Origin: a virus
Virus record (IMG/VR): IMGVR_UViG_3300042434_000066
Span: 1-24,374 of that record
Length of the DNA: 24,374 nucleotides
Reading direction: 5' to 3' (one strand)
Within the stretch, counting starts at the first letter, position 1; each line of letters opens with the position of its first letter. Position numbers and translations under genes: made by a program. Shown one piece after another: positions 19,160 through 24,374 of this stretch. Below the pieces are notes generated by a model. That model saw only the letters and a list, made by a program, of their open reading frames with translations, was not told the DNA's origin and did no database searches.

Positions 19160-21594
19160 CAACGACTAAGATCGCCGAGTTCAAGGGTACGCTTCCGCGT
19201 GTCTCCCCGGAGTTACTTCCGGGGACTGCAGCGCAGATTGCACGCGATGTTAAACTCTACTCTGGCGATCTTATCCCTATCCCTGAACCCGTGGTCTACG
19301 CAAACGCCGAACGTACCGGTGTGCTGCGCACGCTCTATGCACTGCGTGATCCGGACACGGACGAACTCAAGTGGCTGACATGGGCCAACGAGATCGACAT
19401 TGTCACGCCTGCCGCGGATGAACTTGCCGAGCAGCGGTTCTACTTTACGGGCGACGGCAAACCCAAGGTCAGCACCTACGCTCTGGCAACAGCCGGTCTC
19501 GAACCGTACCCAGCCATTGGTGGGTACTACGATCTGGGGCTTCCGCTGCCCACGACGACAACCACGGCCACACCCACGTCATTCTCCACGGTCACGTCGG
19601 CGAGCTTCGCCCGCGACGGAGGCGGAAACGTCACTTTGGTGACGGCAACGTCGCACAACCTCAAGGATGGCGCTCTTATCACCGTGTCCGGGTTCTCTTA
19701 CCGCACGGGCACATACGCCCGAGTTGGCACGACGATCACCGTCACGATCAATAACCATGGGCTTGTGACTGGCACGCGCATCTACATTGAGTTCACCACT
19801 GGTGGTGCGACAACCAACTCCTACACAGTCACAGTGACCGGCACCAACACCTTTACAGTTATCGACACCGTGTCCGGCGCCGCAACCGGCGACTGCCGTT
19901 GGGACATTCGAGACCTTAACATCACCACGACGGCTACAGTCATCAACCCCACCACGCTGACCTACTTTTCTCCCGGGGCACAGGTGGCTACGACCACTAG
20001 CTCGGATGGTAAGGTCGATCTTGGCGGGCTGGTCCAGTCCCGCAACTACCTCTACACGTGGTACACTCCGTGGGACGAGGAGTCGATCGGCTCGGAGCCA
20101 TCGACGGCGATCTTCATCAAGGAAGGTCAGATCGTTACTGTCAGCGGTCTCCCGACCGCACCACCGGCCGGTGACAACTTCATCCGTGGTATCCGCCTCT
20201 ACCGCACTGTGGCTTCAACTTCGCAGACTCTGGACGCGGACTACTTCCGGCTCGCCACCATGTGGTTCCCACAGGCCATTGCCTCCGTTGCCCGGACAGG
20301 TGGCGTCGTCACGCTCAAGTTTGCAGAGCAGCACAAGTTCATTAAGGACGACCGCCTCAAGCTGGCAGGGTGCAGCGTCGCAGGCTTTGACATCACGGGC
20401 GCCGTAGTGACCGACGTGCCAGATCGGTTCACCATCACTTACGCGCAGGCAGGCACGGTAACGGCCACCACCGCGGCTACCGGCACGGTCTACTACGACA
20501 TCGCTGAAAACCCGCCAACGGACCCGGCGCGTTACTGGGGCGACGCGACATATGACTTCACCGATGACTTCAACTTCCGCAGCCTGCTCAACATCCTGAG
20601 TTCAAGTGACTACGACGCTCCGCCGGAAGACTTGCAGGGTGTGACAGTTATCCAGAACAGCATCATGGCCGGCTTTGTTGGCAACGACATCTACTTCACG
20701 GAACCGGGACAGTTTCATGCGTGGCCTGTAAAGTACAAGATTTCGCTGGAGTACAACATCGTTGGCATGGTTGCTCTTGGCAGCGACCTGTTGGTCATGA
20801 CAGAGGGGTTCCCCTACGTGATCTCGGGTTCGGACCCTGCGGTTCTCTCGACCACGCGCTATGCCACCAACTACCCGTGCCTCAGCAAGCGTAGCATCGT
20901 GCAGGCTGACGTTGGGGTTATGTACGCAACCCATGAGGGGTTGGCTCTTGCCTCGTTTGCCGGTGGTGTCCAGATTGCCACGGCGCCAGCCCATAGCCCT
21001 GATACTTGGAACGCTGCGCTCGATCCATCGACGATCGTTGGGGCGTTCTACGACAGCATGTACTTTGGCTCGCACAGCACCGGGTCGTTCTTCTACCGCC
21101 GCTCGCAGGATGGCCAGACGCCGGGTGACTTCGTTGACCACGAGCTTACCTTCACCGCCACATGGTTCGATCCGCTAACGGGTGCGCTCTACTACACGAC
21201 AGGCGACGATGGCGACATCGTCCGGTGGGATGACCCGGCGCAGCCCAATGCTGACTTTGCGTGGAAGTCCAAGGTCTTTATCTCGCAGGTGCCTTTCAAC
21301 ATGGGCGCAGCCCGAGTCGTTGCGGACTATACTGGGATTGCTGTATCGCCCATCTGGGGCGACTACGACGTTGAGTGGGGTAGCGCCGACGTAGACTGGT
21401 TTGTGTCAGAGCCGATTACGTTCAAGCTCTACGCCAACAAGAATCTGGTCCTCACCACAACGCGTAGTAACAGCGACGTGTTTAGACTTCCGGCCGGTTA
21501 TAAGACGGACACCTATGAAGTTGAGGTTGACGGTACTATACGCGTGCGAGCTATCCATCTGGGCGAAACGCCCTCATCGCTCACGAGGTCATAA
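19156..21594 (+). CDS. Tail nozzle / tail tubular protein B-like
   Basis: An 812-residue virion protein. The N-terminal GTLPRVSPELLPGTAAQIAR and the long strand-rich body with DIYFTEPGQFHAWP, GSDLLVMTEGFPYVISG, IVQADVGVMYATHEGLALAS and YYTTGDDGDIVRWDDP are typical of the beta-propeller nozzle proteins of short-tailed phages (T7 gp12 / P22 gp10 role). Three related small beta inserts occur near residues 158-185, 190-235 and 383-440. The start is GTG 19156, overlapping the previous stop; the ribosome site is weak, so coupling probably matters. The nozzle continues the neck and carries spikes and fibres. Confidence 0.85.
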   Translation: MTTTKIAEFKGTLPRVSPELLPGTAAQIARDVKLYSGDLIPIPEPVVYANAERTGVLRTLYALRDPDTDELKWLTWANEIDIVTPAADELAEQRFYFTGDGKPKVSTYALATAGLEPYPAIGGYYDLGLPLPTTTTTATPTSFSTVTSASFARDGGGNVTLVTATSHNLKDGALITVSGFSYRTGTYARVGTTITVTINNHGLVTGTRIYIEFTTGGATTNSYTVTVTGTNTFTVIDTVSGAATGDCRWDIRDLNITTTATVINPTTLTYFSPGAQVATTTSSDGKVDLGGLVQSRNYLYTWYTPWDEESIGSEPSTAIFIKEGQIVTVSGLPTAPPAGDNFIRGIRLYRTVASTSQTLDADYFRLATMWFPQAIASVARTGGVVTLKFAEQHKFIKDDRLKLAGCSVAGFDITGAVVTDVPDRFTITYAQAGTVTATTAATGTVYYDIAENPPTDPARYWGDATYDFTDDFNFRSLLNILSSSDYDAPPEDLQGVTVIQNSIMAGFVGNDIYFTEPGQFHAWPVKYKISLEYNIVGMVALGSDLLVMTEGFPYVISGSDPAVLSTTRYATNYPCLSKRSIVQADVGVMYATHEGLALASFAGGVQIATAPAHSPDTWNAALDPSTIVGAFYDSMYFGSHSTGSFFYRRSQDGQTPGDFVDHELTFTATWFDPLTGALYYTTGDDGDIVRWDDPAQPNADFAWKSKVFISQVPFNMGAARVVADYTGIAVSPIWGDYDVEWGSADVDWFVSEPITFKLYANKNLVLTTTRSNSDVFRLPAGYKTDTYEVEVDGTIRVRAIHLGETPSSLTRS
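19627..20460 (+). repeat. Three related beta inserts within the nozzle gene
   Basis: Units with the pattern V.L.....H.L..G..I...G occur at about 19627-19700 (VTLVTATSHNLKDGALITVS), 19726-19860 (ITVTINNHGLVTGTRIYIEF) and 20302-20460 (VTLKFAEQHKFIKDDRLKLA). Only the pattern is shared, not long identities. They resemble the small add-on domains found in many marine phage tail proteins. Confidence 0.6.
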
Positions 21595-21941
21595 TGGCGC
21601 GGTTCGCAGGCATCCCATCTCTGCCACAGGTTGGCGTCGAGGAGTGGCAGTATCGCGTCCTTAACGCGATGAAGCAGAACGTGGAGTTGTTGATAGGTAC
21701 GCGTGGTGAGCAAGACCTCACAAGCCGTGCATTGCTTAAATCATCAGTAGCTATCACCAGTGCACCAGAGCCTTCCATCCGCGCCGTTTCTGCTGTAGGG
21801 TCCGGGTTATCAATCAGTGGTGCGCAAGTGCCGTCGCTTGCTGACTATCAGTCGTTGGTCCGTGATGTGCAGCTATTGGTGAATGACGTCGCCCAACTGC
21901 GGGCAGCAGTGAACACTTTGATTTCTCAGCTAAGGAGCTAA
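21594..21941 (+). CDS. Conserved-looking 115-residue virion-associated protein
   Basis: Begins MARFAGIPSLPQVGVEEWQY, then VLNAMKQNVELLIGTRGEQD, a pattern I recall from short proteins that follow the nozzle gene in aquatic podoviruses. A central strand-rich section (IRAVSAVGSGLSISGAQVPS) is followed by a helix with heptad spacing (LVRDVQLLVNDVAQLRAAVN), which could trimerise. It overlaps the nozzle stop by TAATG. Likely a small structural or assembly protein; no established function. Confidence 0.75.
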   Translation: MARFAGIPSLPQVGVEEWQYRVLNAMKQNVELLIGTRGEQDLTSRALLKSSVAITSAPEPSIRAVSAVGSGLSISGAQVPSLADYQSLVRDVQLLVNDVAQLRAAVNTLISQLRS

Positions 21942-21943
21942 CC

Positions 21944-23242
21944 ATGGCGCGCAGTCCTTCCCGGGATAGCTACACCGGCCTTCGTGACATGTTTGACGGT
22001 GGCGGTCCGGGTCGGTCAGGCCCTACCTTTGAGGGTGGCGGTGCGCTTTCTCGTGGCGCAAACGCCATGGGTATTGGTCCAGTAGGTAGTCGCGCAGAGC
22101 GTGACGGAACTGGCTCATTCGGACTGCCGGACCCGATGTCGGGTCGTGTCTCCAGTGTCGCCGGGATTGATGTAGGTCGACGTGGCGAGGGCACTGGCTC
22201 TCTTGGTCTACCGGACCCAATGTCAGGCCGCATCTCTGGACTTGCGCGTTCTCCGAACGGAGCAGTAATGCCCGCGCCGATGCGTGGCGACCGCGATCGC
22301 CCTGTCATGGAAGCTCCCGTGCTGCCGCCAGTCACTCCGCCAACCACGCCGCCAAGCGGCGGACAGGATGATCTCATGACTGGTGAGGAGGTGAGCCGAC
22401 TGAACGCTGAGCGTTCGCGCGTGCCGACCTACGAGGCTGGTGGTTACGTCGGTAAGGGCGGTATGCCTATCCGCCCGTCAACTGCGTCACTTGATCTTCC
22501 ACCGGCGCTCGCGCGTATGCTCGATATGCCAATGCAATCTTACGCCGAAGGCGGGATGGTTGGACCCGGCGGTATGCCGCAGCGCCCCATGGGTGCCTCA
22601 CCCATGGCTATGAACGTCGCGCAACAAGGCGGCGCTCCCGTGGTTGGTCTGGCTCCGCAGGGCGGTCAAGGTCGTCCGCTTAACTTTGCTGCCATCGACC
22701 AGCAGGCGCAGCAGTTCATGCAGCAGAATCCGCAGCAGGTCGAACAGATCAAGGCGCAGGTCCAACAGGCCATGGCTGCTGGCGAAGTCGACGCGCAGAG
22801 CCTCAACATGTTTGTGCAGGTTGCCACGACCGCGCTGCAAAACCCGGAGATGTGGCCGCAGCTGCGTCAGGTTCTGATCCAGCAGGGGATGCTGGACGCC
22901 GAGGACATTGGTGAGGAGTACGACCAAGGCTTCCTCATCATCCTCTACATCATCGGTAAGACCATGGGTGGCGGGCAAGCAACCACCCCCGCTCCGATGT
23001 CGGCGGGGCAAGCACCCCAAATGTCGATGAAAAAGGGCGGGCCGCTCCCGGCCAAGAGCAAGAACCCGGACGGGTCGATCCCGATCAACGCTCATGAGGG
23101 TGAGTACGTTATCCCAGCTGACGTTGTTCGGAAGGTCGGCACGGACCATCTGGACAAACTGATTGCTAAGACGCGCGGGATGGACGGCAAGAAGGGCGAG
23201 AGCTACGTCGAAGAAGATGACTACGAAGAAGGAGAGATGTGA
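21944..23242 (+). CDS. Repeat-rich structural protein with C-terminal HEGEYVIPADVV motif
   Basis: A 432-residue protein in three parts. Residues 1-165 are Gly/Pro/Arg/Ser-rich, probably disordered, with two 28-residue-spaced copies of GTGS.GLPDPMSGR.S (55 and 83). Residues 163-215 contain two copies of a Y..GG.VG.GGMP.RP motif (163 and 200). Residues about 240-320 are helical and Gln/Met-rich (AQQFMQQNPQQVEQIKAQVQ). The C-terminal section has KKGGPLPAKSKNPDGS, NAHEGEYVIPADVVRKVGTD and an acidic end. I recall that last motif in large structural or internal proteins of marine phages. AAGGAG lies before ATG 21944. Position before the internal proteins suggests an ejection or inner-virion role. 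Confidence 0.75.
   Translation: MARSPSRDSYTGLRDMFDGGGPGRSGPTFEGGGALSRGANAMGIGPVGSRAERDGTGSFGLPDPMSGRVSSVAGIDVGRRGEGTGSLGLPDPMSGRISGLARSPNGAVMPAPMRGDRDRPVMEAPVLPPVTPPTTPPSGGQDDLMTGEEVSRLNAERSRVPTYEAGGYVGKGGMPIRPSTASLDLPPALARMLDMPMQSYAEGGMVGPGGMPQRPMGASPMAMNVAQQGGAPVVGLAPQGGQGRPLNFAAIDQQAQQFMQQNPQQVEQIKAQVQQAMAAGEVDAQSLNMFVQVATTALQNPEMWPQLRQVLIQQGMLDAEDIGEEYDQGFLIILYIIGKTMGGGQATTPAPMSAGQAPQMSMKKGGPLPAKSKNPDGSIPINAHEGEYVIPADVVRKVGTDHLDKLIAKTRGMDGKKGESYVEEDDYEEGEM
22106..22249 (+). repeat. Two GLPDPMSGR repeats, 84-nt period
   Basis: Copies at 22106-22165 and 22190-22249 encode GTGSFGLPDPMSGRVSSVAG and GTGSLGLPDPMSGRISGLAR, in frame. The DNA has drifted at third positions, so the repeat is old and kept at protein level. 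Confidence 0.8.
22430..22591 (+). repeat. Two Y..GG.VG.GGMP.RP repeats, 111-nt period
   Basis: Copies from 22430 (YEAGGYVGKGGMPIRPS) and 22541 (YAEGGMVGPGGMPQRPM) are in frame with 37 residues between starts. They are separate from the GLPDPMSGR repeats of the same protein. Confidence 0.75.
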
Positions 23243-24141
23243 TGGGCTTCCTATCGAAAGTCTGGCGCGGGATTAAAAAGGTCGTAGGCACGGTTGCCAT
23301 GATCGCTGCCCCCTTCATCGCTGGTCCTATCGCGGGCATGATCGGCATCTCTGGTACCATCGGTACTGCATTAACGGGCGCAGCACTTGGCGGACTTGGT
23401 GCGGCAGCGGCCGGAATAGACCCAAGGATCGGCGCTGCCCTTGGTGGTCTGGGCGGCTTTGGTGCGGCGGGTGGCTTCGGCCAGATCGGGCAAGCCGCTA
23501 GAGGTATGTTCGGCGGTATCGCTGGGGGCGCTGCCCCCGCAGCCGGAGTTGCAGCTGCTCCCGCAGCTGCTGGAGTTGGTGGCGCAGCCGCCGCTGCCCC
23601 CGCAGCAGGCGGGTTCTTCTCCGGCCTTAACCTCGGCAACATCGCCCCACTTGCCATGTCCATGTTTGGTAAAGCGCCGCAGAACCTAACAGCGCAGGAG
23701 CGCGAACTCCTTAAACGCAACATGGAGACTGCCGCCATCGAGCGTGGCGTGTTTGACGAGCGCCTTGGCGCTGCTCGCTCCTTGCTCCAAGCTGGCGAAG
23801 CCAACCCTGAGCGTGCGTTTGCCGAGGCCCAGATGGGTACCCAGCGTGGCTTGCGTGATGTCGAGCGTACCGCTGCTGTCTCTGGTCGTCCGGGCCTGCA
23901 AGAGTCGGAGCGCCGCCGCGCTTCGATTGAAGGTGCACGAATCGGCACTGCCGCTGTCACTGGTGAGCAAGCTCGCGCTGCGCAAACCACGGCTGCAGGA
24001 CTGTCAGCCCTTCCGACCAGTGTCCCAACCACTGGCGAGGAGCTTAACATGGCGATTTATAGAGACCTTCAGCAGCGCAAGTCTGACTATGCTAAAGACT
24101 TGGCTGGCGGTTTCGGGCAGATGTACGGTAATATCGCCTAA
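23242..24141 (+). CDS. Gly/Ala-rich internal virion protein, ejection candidate
   Basis: A 299-residue protein from ATG 23242, chosen because it abuts the previous stop (TGATG) with GGAG upstream; the GTG at 23239 is less likely. Residues 1-15 are a basic amphipathic start (MGFLSKVWRGIKKVVG), 16-100 a Gly/Ala/Ile-rich hydrophobic stretch that could enter membranes, 100-125 an Ala/Pro hinge, and 140-299 charged helices with QERELLKRNMETAAIERG. This design fits internal proteins that leave the head before the DNA and help cross the host envelope. The role is inferred from composition and from position after the tail genes. Confidence 0.75.
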   Translation: MGFLSKVWRGIKKVVGTVAMIAAPFIAGPIAGMIGISGTIGTALTGAALGGLGAAAAGIDPRIGAALGGLGGFGAAGGFGQIGQAARGMFGGIAGGAAPAAGVAAAPAAAGVGGAAAAAPAAGGFFSGLNLGNIAPLAMSMFGKAPQNLTAQERELLKRNMETAAIERGVFDERLGAARSLLQAGEANPERAFAEAQMGTQRGLRDVERTAAVSGRPGLQESERRRASIEGARIGTAAVTGEQARAAQTTAAGLSALPTSVPTTGEELNMAIYRDLQQRKSDYAKDLAGGFGQMYGNIA

Positions 24142-24153
24142 TAGGAGGCACCC

Positions 24154-24374
24154 ATGGTAGTCCAAACATTCGGTAACCGTATTCTCGGTGGCGTCGGTGC
24201 GCCCGGTGGCGGCATGTCGGAAGCCTTTGGTGCGGGTGTCAACACCGCGCTAGGCCAGCGCGAGTCGCGGCAAGTGATGAACATCCGCGCGCAGGACCAG
24301 CAGTTCAAGATCGAAGACCGCGAGGAGGCCAAGCGCCGCCGCGCTGCAGCAGCCTCTGCTGCAGCTGCATCCAA
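24154..24374 (+). CDS. Start of a further internal virion protein (runs off window)
   Basis: Only the first 73 codons are present, with no stop before the window ends. AGGAGG (24143-24148) stands 5 nt before ATG 24154, the strongest kind of ribosome site seen here. The visible part starts MVVQTFGNRILGGVGAPGGG, continues through GAGVNTALGQRESRQVMNIR and enters a charged helix turning into an Ala-rich run (KRRRAAAASAAAAS). This helical, Ala/Arg/Gln-rich style matches the previous gene and suggests another ejection protein. Confidence 0.75.
   Translation, partial: MVVQTFGNRILGGVGAPGGGMSEAFGAGVNTALGQRESRQVMNIRAQDQQFKIEDREEAKRRRAAAASAAAAS

Noticed and set aside
23166-24050. Antisense frame of 294 codons opposite the internal protein
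   Set aside because: Pro/Ala/Arg-rich shadow of a Gly/Ala-rich gene, with no ribosome site.
1-24374. tRNA genes, CRISPR arrays, integrase, attachment sites or insertion sequences
   Set aside because: I found no cloverleaf, spaced direct repeats, recombinase motifs or terminal inverted repeats; all repeats seen are within or between virion genes.

Overview
The window is a 24.4 kb block of virion and lysis genes from a tailed double-stranded DNA phage. Every supported gene is on the + strand. They are packed almost end to end, and many are joined by stop/start overlaps (ATGA, TAATG, TGATG or GTGA). The gene set points to a short-tailed (podovirus-like) phage: TerL, a 675-residue portal, scaffold, coat protein, neck adaptors, a large tail-nozzle protein and Gly/Ala-rich internal proteins are present, and no tape measure, tail tube or sheath gene is seen. 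Several small proteins look like families I remember from aquatic (marine, cyanophage-like) phages. The host cannot be read from the sequence. A GH19 endolysin with a C-terminal peptidoglycan-binding domain and several small membrane proteins suits a Gram-negative host. There is no tRNA, integrase, CRISPR array or replication gene here.

Layout. (1) 1-1435 holds the terminase large subunit, followed by a strong terminator (1491-1519) and a promoter-like pair of boxes (1522-1550) that appears to start the virion operon. (2) 1580-7031 is the head block: a small basic protein, portal, a 75-residue protein, scaffold, major capsid protein and two 158-residue structural proteins, each of the last two followed by a UUCG-capped hairpin. 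(3) 7082-9627 encodes a beta-helix tailspike and a fibre with a jelly-roll-like tip. (4) 9627-10692 is a run of five small proteins, the first four strongly basic. (5) 10689-12103 holds two neck/tail adaptor proteins. (6) 12112-16169 is a second adsorption block: a stand-alone copy of a tailspike anchor domain, a 662-residue tailspike carrying the same anchor, a small beta-rich protein, another fibre, a 30-residue broken paralogue and its intact neighbour. (7) 16179-19022 is a membrane/lysis cassette: several one- or two-helix membrane proteins, a secreted staphylococcal-type nuclease and the endolysin. (8) 19058-24374 encodes a 33-residue four-cysteine protein, the 812-residue tail nozzle, a small conserved-looking protein, a repeat-rich structural protein, a Gly/Ala-rich internal protein and the start of a further internal protein that runs off the window.

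How the genes work together. TerL and portal package DNA into a scaffold-templated shell, the adaptors and nozzle close it and form the short tail, and the internal proteins probably take part in DNA ejection. The most notable feature is the adsorption equipment. At least four separate spike or fibre genes lie in two blocks. The two tailspikes share a nearly identical 36-residue joint (31/36 residues), while their distal parts differ and are clearly AT-richer than the head genes. Broken pieces (a 9-codon ORF at 8479, a 30-codon paralogue at 15790) and a free-standing anchor domain (12112) lie at the module borders. Together these look like a region where receptor-binding modules are repeatedly duplicated, swapped and trimmed.
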